Assembly (NCBI GenBank): GCA_913045895.1
Contig: CAJWSQ010000002.1
Coordinates: 1-48,257 of the forward strand
Direction: 5' to 3'
From: an uncultured Flavobacteriales bacterium
GTDB taxonomy: Bacteria > Bacteroidota > Bacteroidia > Flavobacteriales_G > Salibacteraceae
DNA: 48,257 bases
The notes beneath the pieces were generated by a model. That model was given only the letters and a program-made list of their open reading frames with translations, was not told where the DNA came from and ran no database searches. Shown here one piece after another: positions 25,333 through 33,871 of the stretch. The translations under genes and the position numbers were made by a program. Position 1 is the stretch's first letter. The number at the start of each line of letters is the position of its first letter.

Positions 25333-25903
25333 GGATTGTTCTAACAATCAACTTCACATCAGTACTTAGACTTTTCTCCTGAATATACTTGAGATTCAAG
25401 CTCAATTTATGCGGCATGATTTCTTCAATATAGGTCTTTTCTGGATTGTCAGAAGCAGCTAAAAGTTCGCTCTCATGCACATATTCTAACGAGGCAAAAT
25501 CGGTTAATCCAGGTTTTACTGAAAGGACCTTTTGTTGTTCCTCATTATACATAGCCACATACTTGGGCACCTCTGGACGAGGACCAACAACGCTCATTTC
25601 TCCTTTTAAAATATTCAGTAATTGAGGGAACTCATCTACTTTGAATTTTCGCAGATAATAACCCACACGAGTAACTCGAGGATCTCTATGACCAACCGTA
25701 ATCTGAACCTGATCCATATTGGGATGCATGGTTCTAAATTTTAGCAAGCCAAATTCTTTACCATCTTTGCCAACTCGGATTTGACGGTAGAAAATCCGTC
25801 CTTTTGAATCTAGCACAATCAATATTGCAACTAGAAATAAAATCGGAAAAAGAACAACGAGTACAATACTCGAAGAAACAAGATCAAATAAACGTTTTAT
25901 CAC
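25316..25903 (-). CDS. Initiating sugar-phosphate transferase (PglC/WcaJ-like)
   Basis: This 195-residue polyprenyl-phosphate hexose-1-phosphate transferase transfers the first sugar phosphate of the repeat unit onto undecaprenyl phosphate. One N-terminal hydrophobic helix (10-30) is followed by FYRQIRVGKDGKEFGLLKFRTM (about 38-59) and VDEFPQLLNILKGEMSVVGPRP (about 89-110) with the catalytic Asp-Glu pair. The small size is that of the monotopic PglC class. The ATG overlaps the DegT stop (4 bases), and the C-terminus overlaps the convergent gene. Confidence 0.93.
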   Translation of the reverse strand: MIKRLFDLVSSSIVLVVLFPILFLVAILIVLDSKGRIFYRQIRVGKDGKEFGLLKFRTMHPNMDQVQITVGHRDPRVTRVGYYLRKFKVDEFPQLLNILKGEMSVVGPRPEVPKYVAMYNEEQQKVLSVKPGLTDFASLEYVHESELLAASDNPEKTYIEEIMPHKLSLNLKYIQEKSLSTDVKLIVRTILKILD

Positions 25904-27126
25904 AAAGCTACTTTCTCTAAAACTTTCTCTACTGCTTTGATAGTGGCTTGAATAACTGCTTCTACATCTTCATCAGAAAGATCGTAATATACTGGCAACG
26001 TTATCTCCTGCCTATAGTTTTCAAAAGCTTGAGGATAGTTATCAATATTGTACCCCATATGCTTGTAAAAGCTCAACATCGGAAGAGGCTGGTAATGCAC
26101 ATTTACAGAGACTTCTTGCTCAAAAATCTCATAGATAATTAAGTTACGCTGATGTTCTGAAACACCTTTAATTCGAAGTAAATACAAATGGTAATTCGAT
26201 CTTTTCTCACCATCCTCATAAGGAGGAGTTATAGCCCAATCGTACTTTGATAAAGCCTCTGTATACCTATCAAAAATGCTTCTACGTTTTTTAAGTGTAT
26301 CGTCTTCATAACGCTCTAACTCAACTAGACCTATAGAAGCCAAGATATCTGTCATGTTGTACTTGAAACCAGCTTCAACAACATCATATCTCCAACCACC
26401 TTTTTGAACTTTAGCAAAAGCATCTTTGGTTTGACCATGCAGTGCTTTTACATTCAGTTCTTGATATATTTTTTGTGGATCAAAGCGATTAGGAAGATTG
26501 ATAGACAAAGCACCACCTTCGGCTGTAGTTAAATTTTTAACTGCGTGAAAAGAAAATGCGGTTGCATCTGCCAATGTACCTGAACTAAGTCCTTTGTATT
26601 TTGCACCAATAGAATGAGCTCCATCAGCCAAAATCATGATTCGACCAAGTAGTTCTTGTCTCTCTGTATTAGGAGTGAACTTTCTTCTTACTTCGTCTTT
26701 CCTAACTACATCAAAGATTTCTTCATAATCACACGGCCATCCAGCAATATCAACAGGGATAATTACTTTGGTTTTATCGTTGATTAATGATTCTAAATGA
26801 GTTGGATCTAAATTAAAATCAGATTCCTTAACATCACACATAACTGGTGTTGCTCCAGAATGAACCACTACATTAGCCGTTGCTGTATATGTGTAAGCTG
26901 GAATGATAACCTCATCACCAGGACCAACACCATACCAACTCAACATAAGCTCCATACCAGCAGTTCCAGAATTCAAGCATATTGTAGCCTGAGCTCCCGT
27001 ATACCTCGTAATTTCTTTCTCAAAAAGTTTGGTTTTAGGACCTGTTGTGATCCAGCCGCTTTTGAGTGTATCTACTACTTCTTCGATGATTTTGTCATCA
27101 ATTCGTGGAGGAGAAAACGGAATCAT
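25900..27126 (-). CDS. DegT/DnrJ/EryC1/StrS aminotransferase
   Basis: This 408-residue PLP-dependent nucleotide-sugar aminotransferase has the start MIPFSPPRID, IIPAYTYTATANVV (about 75-88), ILADGAHSIGAKYKG with the PLP-binding Asp, and FSFHAVKNLTTAEGG with the Schiff-base Lys. An insert of roughly 20 residues (about 140-165) is present relative to short ArnB-type enzymes. It could act on a 4-keto or a 3-keto sugar. The neighbouring dehydrogenase and acetyltransferase hint at the 3-keto route, but its sequence does not match WbpE closely. Confidence 0.9.
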   Translation of the reverse strand: MIPFSPPRIDDKIIEEVVDTLKSGWITTGPKTKLFEKEITRYTGAQATICLNSGTAGMELMLSWYGVGPGDEVIIPAYTYTATANVVVHSGATPVMCDVKESDFNLDPTHLESLINDKTKVIIPVDIAGWPCDYEEIFDVVRKDEVRRKFTPNTERQELLGRIMILADGAHSIGAKYKGLSSGTLADATAFSFHAVKNLTTAEGGALSINLPNRFDPQKIYQELNVKALHGQTKDAFAKVQKGGWRYDVVEAGFKYNMTDILASIGLVELERYEDDTLKKRRSIFDRYTEALSKYDWAITPPYEDGEKRSNYHLYLLRIKGVSEHQRNLIIYEIFEQEVSVNVHYQPLPMLSFYKHMGYNIDNYPQAFENYRQEITLPVYYDLSDEDVEAVIQATIKAVEKVLEKVAL

Positions 27127-27148
27127 TATTTACCCTTTAGTTTGGTTG

Positions 27149-27156
27149 CAAAAATA
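27149..27156 (-). promoter_or_regulatory. Putative -7 element (TATTTTTG) before the aminotransferase
   Basis: A perfect TAnnTTTG on the minus strand, 22 bases before the aminotransferase ATG, in the 47-base gap after the ligase gene. No matching -33 was seen, so it may be an internal promoter or chance. Confidence 0.3.
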
Positions 27157-27173
27157 TATAATCAATCGGTGTC

Positions 27174-28385
27174 TTAGTCTTTCCAGGTAAAATACAGCAA
27201 AGACCACATAACACCATAAAAAACATTTCCAGCTTGTGTCTCAAGAACACTCTCTGTCAAAAAGTTAAACCCTACGTTACCTATAAACAACAGGTAAAGA
27301 AAATTGGTACCCTTAAACACAAATTTGAGTGGATAAACCATCGGCAAAATCAAAGCTATAAATCCTATTATCCCGTAGGAAATCAGCACTTGAATGTATT
27401 CATCGTGAACATTCAGGTTTTTTACCACTGCGTAAGCCAGCCTATCCTCTCTAAACTTGGCCTGCATAACATCTTTAGCATCTCCAGCGCCATATCCAGC
27501 TATTGGATGTTCTTTAAAAACCTCATAGCTAGATTTCCACATAGCTAGTCTAGAACCTGCACTGCTACTAGAACTCGTAAGCTCTTTACCTACATCTGAA
27601 ACTCGAGTGGATTTAATAAACTGATATGAAACTGTCAAGCCAGCTGCCGTTATTAAAATAGCAAACATGTATGTTCTAAACTGGTTTCTCCATCTAATTC
27701 GAGGTAAGACCAGAGATAAAACACCGTAAAAAAGCAAGAAAGCTAAGACTATTAAACCAGTACGAGATGACAACTGAAATACGCAGATAATCAGTAAACT
27801 TAAAGCAACATAATAGCGCCACTTTACTTTGTCTTTACTGTGAAAAATGTAAATCAATATAATTGACAGCGCCATGTTTGCGTACATCGCAAAGTACCCA
27901 GGATGTAGGAAATACGACAAATGAGTATAATAAAAGACGGAAGAATCGCCATGTTTGATAAAAGCAACTGTAGCATATATCATACATAAAACGAAAGCTA
28001 TTATTACACCTACAACGTAAGTTTTAAGCAATTCTGGCAATGTGAATTTATTTATCACATTGCTGGTTAAAACGGTTAATGGGATAATGAGCAATGATAA
28101 CTGAACTTCTAACTGAAATAGACCAGCAGGCATATTATCTGTATACAAAAGCCCTATTATGTTCAGGATGTAGAGTGATGAAAACATCAATATGTACTTC
28201 CATCTTTTCTTGAAATAGAAAACACGTTCCGTCCAACTGTGACAAGCTAGATTTGTGATTATGAATAACATCAGAACAGGAGGAACTAACTTGGGCTCAA
28301 ATGGCAGTATAAACAACAAAATATGAGCAACGTATAAGTTGACTCTTTTGGCACTAACTTTATTTGTAAAGCGACTCAAATTCAT
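27174..28385 (-). CDS. O-antigen ligase-type membrane protein (WaaL/Wzy)
   Basis: This 403-residue integral membrane protein has about 10-11 hydrophobic helices. The Wzy_C/O-ligase signature is visible: QLSSRTGLIVLAFLL (about 204-218), a long periplasmic loop containing RLAMWKSSYEVFKEHPIAGYGAGD, and then NVHDEYIQVLISYGIIG. It either ligates the polymer to lipid A core or polymerises repeat units. A second polymerase-like gene occurs at 32.6 kb, so ligase is my preference here. Confidence 0.82.
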   Translation of the reverse strand: MNLSRFTNKVSAKRVNLYVAHILLFILPFEPKLVPPVLMLFIITNLACHSWTERVFYFKKRWKYILMFSSLYILNIIGLLYTDNMPAGLFQLEVQLSLLIIPLTVLTSNVINKFTLPELLKTYVVGVIIAFVLCMIYATVAFIKHGDSSVFYYTHLSYFLHPGYFAMYANMALSIILIYIFHSKDKVKWRYYVALSLLIICVFQLSSRTGLIVLAFLLFYGVLSLVLPRIRWRNQFRTYMFAILITAAGLTVSYQFIKSTRVSDVGKELTSSSSSAGSRLAMWKSSYEVFKEHPIAGYGAGDAKDVMQAKFREDRLAYAVVKNLNVHDEYIQVLISYGIIGFIALILPMVYPLKFVFKGTNFLYLLFIGNVGFNFLTESVLETQAGNVFYGVMWSLLYFTWKD

Positions 28386-28391
28386 TTGTTG

Positions 28392-29450
28392 TCATCTAGA
28401 TATTTCAACCTTTTTAACGCCTTTTCCACGCCAAAAATTAAACGCTTTTCCAAAACCAAGTAAATATCCCCAACCGTAACTCAAGTGGATACTAGGAAAA
28501 GTTATTACGAGATTTAAGAGCAATGACTTTTCGCTATCATCTTTGTCTAATTTTAGACTAATAACAAAAACCAAAAGCAAATATGGCACCCAAATGAGTG
28601 CAAACAAAGCTAGTCCGATTTTGTAATTAACAATTGTAGAAATTAATGCGATTATATTGGCCAAAACAAAAAGTAGTGGAATAAACTGCCTAATGGTAGT
28701 AGGTTGACCAATCTTCATATTAACCAAAGGCTTGAACAAACCGTAATGGTAAAACATCTTCCGCATTTTTTGCAAAGTAGGCCTGGCGAAGTATCTGATT
28801 TTAACCGATGGAATTAAGAATATTCTACCACCAGCTTTTTTAAGCCTGGCATTAAACTCATCATCCTGATTTCTGGTTAGATCATTATCAAACATTCCTA
28901 TTTGTTCGAAAACTGATCTTCTATAACAGCCATACGGAACTGTTTCAACTTCTTTTATTTCTTCGTTTTCTAACCTAAATTCCGAATCACCTATTCCCAG
29001 CGGATGACTTGTAGCCAACGCAATTGCTCTAGCCTCAATAGTTTCATTAGCTGGTTCAGTAATCCAAACCCCACCAGTATTGTCGGCATCTAATTCTACT
29101 AAATAATGAACCAGTTTACTTATATAATCTGTGGGGTAAAGGCTATGCGCATCTAAACGAACTATAACCTCTCCACTACTAGCCTTGATACATGCATTTA
29201 GTGCTGGGGGCACTATTTGCTCTGGATTATCAATCCAATTTATTTGTGAATGTGTATTGGCTAAAGATTCTAATTCATCTCTGGTTCCATCATCACTCAT
29301 ACCATCAGCCACCCAAATTTCAAGTTTATCTTTTGGATAATCTTGCTCCAAAACATTCAAAAGTGTTTTGCTGATATATCCCTTTTCGTTTCTACAAGGA
29401 ATAATCACACTTACAGTTGGAACTTGTGATAGAGCTGATCTTTGAATCAT
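28392..29450 (-). CDS. Family 2 glycosyltransferase (ExoA-like)
   Basis: This 352-residue GT-A-fold transferase has VSVIIPCRNEKGYISKTL at 13-30, WVADGMSDDGT (about 46-56), a LDAHS variant of the DxD motif near 98, and TRNQDDEFNARLKKAGG (about 191-207). Three C-terminal hydrophobic helices anchor it to the membrane. It resembles succinoglycan ExoA-type enzymes. Sugar specificity cannot be inferred. Confidence 0.9.
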   Translation of the reverse strand: MIQRSALSQVPTVSVIIPCRNEKGYISKTLLNVLEQDYPKDKLEIWVADGMSDDGTRDELESLANTHSQINWIDNPEQIVPPALNACIKASSGEVIVRLDAHSLYPTDYISKLVHYLVELDADNTGGVWITEPANETIEARAIALATSHPLGIGDSEFRLENEEIKEVETVPYGCYRRSVFEQIGMFDNDLTRNQDDEFNARLKKAGGRIFLIPSVKIRYFARPTLQKMRKMFYHYGLFKPLVNMKIGQPTTIRQFIPLLFVLANIIALISTIVNYKIGLALFALIWVPYLLLVFVISLKLDKDDSEKSLLLNLVITFPSIHLSYGWGYLLGFGKAFNFWRGKGVKKVEISR

Positions 29451-29465
29451 AATGGAAAAGCCTAA

Positions 29466-30557
29466 TTACTTCGACAAATAATCAACAATATGTTTTACAA
29501 TCTCTTCACCTGCATGTCCCTTTCCATAAAGGTCTACATTGAAGTTAATTTCAGCGTTTAGTAGCTCTTTAACTTTATCTTTAAGATTATCACTTGGCGA
29601 AACAAGCTGATTAAATCCACCCTTAACAAGCTCTACCCATTCTGTTTGATCTCTCATTGTGATGCATGGTTTCTTGAAAAAGAAAGCTTCCTTTTGAAGA
29701 CCACCACTATCCGTAAGAACCAGTTTACAATTTTCAAGAAGATATATCATCTCAAAATACCCAACAGGATCAATTGTTTGAACTTCTAATTTGATGTTGT
29801 GCTGATCTAGTTTCTGTTTCGTTCTTGGATGAAGAGGTAAAACTACGGGACAAACTTCGTGATGCACTTTATTTAATCCCTCTACAAAAGCTTTTAGTCG
29901 GTTGGGATCATCTGTGTTTTCAGCACGATGAAGTGTACAAACGAGAAACTCATTTGGCAAGCCCAACTTAGCTCCATCTACCGTTGAGTTTTCTGCATAA
30001 TAATATGCTGCATCGCACATAACATCTCCAGTTCTAACAACTTGTGAAGATGTATTTGCAACTCCCTCTTTTTCTAGATTTTCTATGGCATTGTCTGTTG
30101 GACAAAACAAAATATCACTGATTCTGTCAGTGAGAATTCGATTGATTTCCTCTGGCATTTCCATATTGAAGCTACGTAGTCCAGCTTCAACATGACCAAC
30201 AGGAATATGTATTTTTTTAGCCGCCAATGCACCCGCAATTGTAGAGTTGGTATCTCCATAAACCAGCATCATATCGGGTTTTTCATCTAATAAAATCTGC
30301 TCAATACCCTCAAGCATTCTACCAGTCATTGCACCATGCCCTACTCCATGAATATCTAAATTATGTTTTGGCTTAGGAATGTTCATTTCAGTAAAGAAAA
30401 CATCAGACATATTAGGGTCAAAGTGCTGCCCTGTATGAATGATTATTTCCTCAATATTATTGAATTGACTAAACGCTCTACTAACTACAGCTGCTTTCAC
30501 AAACTGAGGACGAGCTCCAACAACGGTAACTATTTTGTATGATTTCATTTCAGACAT
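29466..30557 (-). CDS. wecB: Non-hydrolysing UDP-GlcNAc 2-epimerase family, WbpI-like
   Basis: This 363-residue epimerase inverts C2 of UDP-GlcNAc-type sugars. TVVGARPQFVKAAVVSRAF at the N-terminus, HTGQHFDPNMSDVFF, LDIHGVGHGAMTGRML, HVEAGLRSF, LTDSGGLQKEAFFF and TMRDQTEWVEL are all conserved. By my recollection these segments match WbpI/WlbD (UDP-GlcNAc3NAcA 2-epimerase) better than classical WecB, which reads TVFGTRPEAIK. The ATG at 30557 (MSEMKSYK) is preferred to a TTG at 30563. Confidence 0.9.
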   Translation of the reverse strand: MSEMKSYKIVTVVGARPQFVKAAVVSRAFSQFNNIEEIIIHTGQHFDPNMSDVFFTEMNIPKPKHNLDIHGVGHGAMTGRMLEGIEQILLDEKPDMMLVYGDTNSTIAGALAAKKIHIPVGHVEAGLRSFNMEMPEEINRILTDRISDILFCPTDNAIENLEKEGVANTSSQVVRTGDVMCDAAYYYAENSTVDGAKLGLPNEFLVCTLHRAENTDDPNRLKAFVEGLNKVHHEVCPVVLPLHPRTKQKLDQHNIKLEVQTIDPVGYFEMIYLLENCKLVLTDSGGLQKEAFFFKKPCITMRDQTEWVELVKGGFNQLVSPSDNLKDKVKELLNAEINFNVDLYGKGHAGEEIVKHIVDYLSK

Positions 30558-30572
30558 AATCAAGGAGTTTAC

Positions 30573-31712
30573 TTAGTTGTTTGATTTAACGATATCCAAG
30601 TAAAGACCTACTAATTTCTTGAATTCCTCTTCCCAGTTCAGTGTTTTAACGGTTTCAAGACCAACCTTAATCATTTGCTCCTGCTTCTCTTTTGAAGTGA
30701 GTAATTCATCTATTGTACTTGCTATTTTAGCAGGATTTTGAGGATCTGTAAACATAACAGCATTGCTGAAATTTTCTTTCCAATAAGGAATATCAGACAT
30801 AATGATTGGCAAACCAGATGCCATGTATTCAAAGACCTTGTTGGGCAATGCTATCTGATGATTTTTTATTCTACCATCAAATAACACCAATCCAGCCTGA
30901 CCTTTCAATTGCATAAAAGTGTACACCTCTGCGCTATCACGAAAACCCCAAAATTTAACTTTAGACCAACCTTTAGAGCTCATGCATTTTTCTTTGTATG
31001 CTTCTGTTTCCCAGTCGCCAAAAAGATGAAGCACTTTGCATTCTTTAGAATGATGAATCCCTTCAATCATTTCATAAATATTACGAATAGCTGTGAGTCC
31101 GCCAGCGTATATAACTCCTGGTTCAGCATCAGCCAATTCAGGAGTTAAATCTTTACTCTGGAATTTCGTTAGATTGGGAAGATTCCTCAATAATATTTTT
31201 CGCTTGTTCTCAAACCTATCTATGAGCGGTTCAGCTACCGAAATAACACCATCTAGCTGTTTTGCAATTCGAAGTTCAAAGTTTTCGAAGTATTTAGAAA
31301 CAGCATATCTAAAAGGTTTAAGCGGAATCCATTCTTTATCATATATGGATGCTGGAGCATTCTCATGTGCATCATACACAACGTGCTTTCCTAGCTTTTT
31401 CAATTTTAATGCAGTTGGTAATAATTCGGGATCGTGAATTTGATACACGTCTGCATCTACAAGAAGAGCTTCTTCAAATGCTTCTTTTGTTAAATTGAAA
31501 ATTCGATCAATTCTGTTTTTAGGTTCCCGAAGTTGATGAAGCGTTATTATATCTGACTGAGCTTTTCCACCAGTTGCTACAATAAGATGCACATCAAATC
31601 CAAACTGCTGAAGTGTTAAACACTGCTTTTGGTATACCCTGTTATCATCCCAACGATGAACAGTAGACATGTGACAGACCTTAATTCCAGCTCCAGATTG
31701 CTCATTAATCAT
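30573..31712 (-). CDS. Family 4 glycosyltransferase
   Basis: This 379-residue GT-B protein has an N-terminal domain with VYQIHDPELLPTALKLKKLG. A C-terminal nucleotide-sugar domain carries GVIYAGGLTAIRNIYEMIEG and ALPNKVFEYMASGLPIIMSD, where the E of the EX7E-like motif lies in the last segment. It builds the polysaccharide repeat unit in the cytoplasm; its sugar is unknown. It is divergent from the Wzz gene. Confidence 0.9.
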   Translation of the reverse strand: MINEQSGAGIKVCHMSTVHRWDDNRVYQKQCLTLQQFGFDVHLIVATGGKAQSDIITLHQLREPKNRIDRIFNLTKEAFEEALLVDADVYQIHDPELLPTALKLKKLGKHVVYDAHENAPASIYDKEWIPLKPFRYAVSKYFENFELRIAKQLDGVISVAEPLIDRFENKRKILLRNLPNLTKFQSKDLTPELADAEPGVIYAGGLTAIRNIYEMIEGIHHSKECKVLHLFGDWETEAYKEKCMSSKGWSKVKFWGFRDSAEVYTFMQLKGQAGLVLFDGRIKNHQIALPNKVFEYMASGLPIIMSDIPYWKENFSNAVMFTDPQNPAKIASTIDELLTSKEKQEQMIKVGLETVKTLNWEEEFKKLVGLYLDIVKSNN

Positions 31713-31803
31713 AACCCTAAAAGAATTGAACTGCGAAATAACTATTTATTAATGTTTAAAAGAGGAATATCTCCTTGAATTATCAATAATTGAGTGTCAA
31801 CTA

Positions 31804-31828
31804 TACTCTATTCATTTTCTATAGAGTA
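31804..31828. repeat. 8-bp inverted repeat between divergent GT4 and Wzz genes
   Basis: TACTCTAT at 31804-31811 and ATAGAGTA at 31821-31828 are perfect complements around a 9-base loop in a 175-base divergent intergenic region. It could be an operator or RNA hairpin. AT-rich composition raises the chance level. Confidence 0.3.
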
Positions 31829-31858
31829 CATAAGTGCTGGAGATTTAAACACTATGAT

Positions 31859-31866
31859 TAGATTTG
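31859..31866 (+). promoter_or_regulatory. Putative Wzz gene -7 element (TAGATTTG)
   Basis: A perfect TAnnTTTG, 21 bases before the ATG at 31888. No good -33 was seen. Confidence 0.4.
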
Positions 31867-31887
31867 TCTTTTCATAGTGAGACAAAA

Positions 31888-32607
31888 ATGACTGAAGAAA
31901 TAAACTTATCTACTCTATTTGTAGAAGCAGCTAAATACCTAAAAAAAAACCTTCTCTTATTGATTGGACTATTAGCTGTTGGGTCAATTATTGGATACGC
32001 CTATTTCTTGATAAAAACTCCAGTTTTTCAAAGTGAAGCTGTTTTTCAGAGTACTCTTATTAAGCCTCAAGATGTAGATAACATCATTGGTCATTTAAAT
32101 AACTCCATTAAATACGGTTCTAGAAATGACCAATTTACAGATTGGGTAAAGCTTGAGATGGTACAACCTGAAAATCCTAACAACAAATCAGAGTTCAGTA
32201 AAAACTACATAACTATTAAGCTTACTTCTCAAAACCAAGAAGCATTTACAAATGCATCTAAAACGCTTGAAGATTATTTCTCTAATATTACTGAACTCAA
32301 AAAATTAGAAGCAAATAGTTCAGCGATTCTAAATGATTACTCTAAAAGACTAAAGCACCAACTAAATAAAAAATACAACTCCGAAAACTCTTCACTTACT
32401 ATACAAGAACTTAAACTGGAACAAAACTCTCGTCTTGACGAACTAGCTTTCGTTGATTTAACAGTTAAAGAACTATCTATTCTATCTGTTGTTGAACCTT
32501 TTTACACTCCTAAAGGAAGACATGAAAACTTCATTCTTTTTGTTTTAGTAGGAGCTATTCTTACTACAATTATTGGGATTGCTGTAAAAGCTATTTGGTC
32601 TGTTTAG
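31888..32607 (+). CDS. Wzz-type polysaccharide chain-length regulator
   Basis: This 239-residue inner-membrane protein has two transmembrane helices (about 24-42 and 215-235) flanking a periplasmic, mainly helical domain, the polysaccharide-copolymerase topology. A Pro-containing PFYTPKG segment precedes the second helix. No kinase domain follows, so it is Wzz-like rather than Wzc. The ATG at 31888 is favoured over an upstream TTG. It is the only plus-strand gene of the locus, and its last 17 bases overlap the convergent Wzy gene. Confidence 0.8.
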   Translation: MTEEINLSTLFVEAAKYLKKNLLLLIGLLAVGSIIGYAYFLIKTPVFQSEAVFQSTLIKPQDVDNIIGHLNNSIKYGSRNDQFTDWVKLEMVQPENPNNKSEFSKNYITIKLTSQNQEAFTNASKTLEDYFSNITELKKLEANSSAILNDYSKRLKHQLNKKYNSENSSLTIQELKLEQNSRLDELAFVDLTVKELSILSVVEPFYTPKGRHENFILFVLVGAILTTIIGIAVKAIWSV

Positions 32608-33871
32608 CCGTATTCCCTATTAAAAATAACGAAACGAGGATCAGAAAGAATCCACCGTGAGAAAGTAAGGTTGTAAACAACCCTGAACTAAGTAATGTAA
32701 AGATAAATAGGAAGAACATCCCAAAATAGGCTTCGTTAATTTTTAGGGCATCTATTAACTTAAACAACAAAGCAACAAAAAGATAGGTTGGCAATGCTCC
32801 CCAAAAGCCGAGATTTATTAACCCGTCACTTATAAATCCGTTATTAGCATTAACAGTAGGTGATCCAAAATAGGCTTCACCTATTAACTTGGAAGGTTCT
32901 AGGTCGTAAGGATAATCAATTAAATTATGCATAAAACTGTAGCTGTAGTAAAAATGCTCATCGGCAAACAGCTCCATATATGTGTAATTTAAATATGCTG
33001 GAATAAAAAATACACGCCTTACCACCATTGAATTAATCAACAAATCACCATACCAAGAAGCTACTATTCCAACAACAATTACTGCGATTAATCCTCCCAT
33101 CATCAATGGAAGTTGCCAGTTTATTTTTCTCAAAACAGCGAAACCTAAAACAACAACTGCTGAGAAGAAAATACTTTTGTGAGCCGTTAGTGTGAACATT
33201 AACACCATTAGTAAAAAACCAAAACCAGTTAACCAATACCGTTTATTAATGACACCATAAGTCATCAAAAGTGGAATGAGCACTTTTACATAAGGAGAAA
33301 GTAGATAATTTAAAAACGTATTACTCAATTGATCATTCTCTTCTCTGATTTTATAAATGATATCTCCCAGCTTGAACAGACTTAGATTGAAGTGAAAATT
33401 ATAGCCGATTGCAAACGGAATAAAGAACAATACACCTAGTAGAGTCAACAACAAAACCTGTTCGTTTACTGACAAAATGGTTGTTCTGATTCTGGGAAAG
33501 TCGAACACGTTCCATGACATCATGTAAATGAATATTAAAATGGATAAGATCACTGTAAAGGGCATATCCATATGCATCCACAAAACGAGGTTGGGAAAAA
33601 GAAAGAAAAGCTGTACGAGTGTGCATACCGCCCTGATGAATCGAGATTGTTTGGTAATGTAGTGCACGTTTGAAAAAGCAAATACAACCAATGCTATTAC
33701 CCCCTCTAAAAGAGTAACTCCATTTGTCACAAAGCCCATGTAATCATAGTGAACTACAATAAAATCTAAGTATACATAATTGAAAAGTAAGAAGATTATC
33801 CCTCCAAACAGAAACTCAACTATCCCCGTGAAGTGATCGAGCTTTACGATATACTGTTTTAAATTTCTCAT
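32591..33871 (-). CDS. Wzy-like O-antigen polymerase
   Basis: This 426-residue polytopic membrane protein (about 11-12 hydrophobic segments) shows little sequence identity to anything I recognise, as is normal for Wzy. A large loop around 275-345 (YFGSPTVNANNGFISDGLINLGFWG) with Asn, Gly and Asp is placed as in Wzy periplasmic loops. The ATG at 33871 overlaps the flippase stop (TGATG); a TTG one codon upstream is ignored. Its position next to Wzx and Wzz supports the call. Confidence 0.7.
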   Translation of the reverse strand: MRNLKQYIVKLDHFTGIVEFLFGGIIFLLFNYVYLDFIVVHYDYMGFVTNGVTLLEGVIALVVFAFSNVHYITKQSRFIRAVCTLVQLFFLFPNLVLWMHMDMPFTVILSILIFIYMMSWNVFDFPRIRTTILSVNEQVLLLTLLGVLFFIPFAIGYNFHFNLSLFKLGDIIYKIREENDQLSNTFLNYLLSPYVKVLIPLLMTYGVINKRYWLTGFGFLLMVLMFTLTAHKSIFFSAVVVLGFAVLRKINWQLPLMMGGLIAVIVVGIVASWYGDLLINSMVVRRVFFIPAYLNYTYMELFADEHFYYSYSFMHNLIDYPYDLEPSKLIGEAYFGSPTVNANNGFISDGLINLGFWGALPTYLFVALLFKLIDALKINEAYFGMFFLFIFTLLSSGLFTTLLSHGGFFLILVSLFLIGNTAKQTK

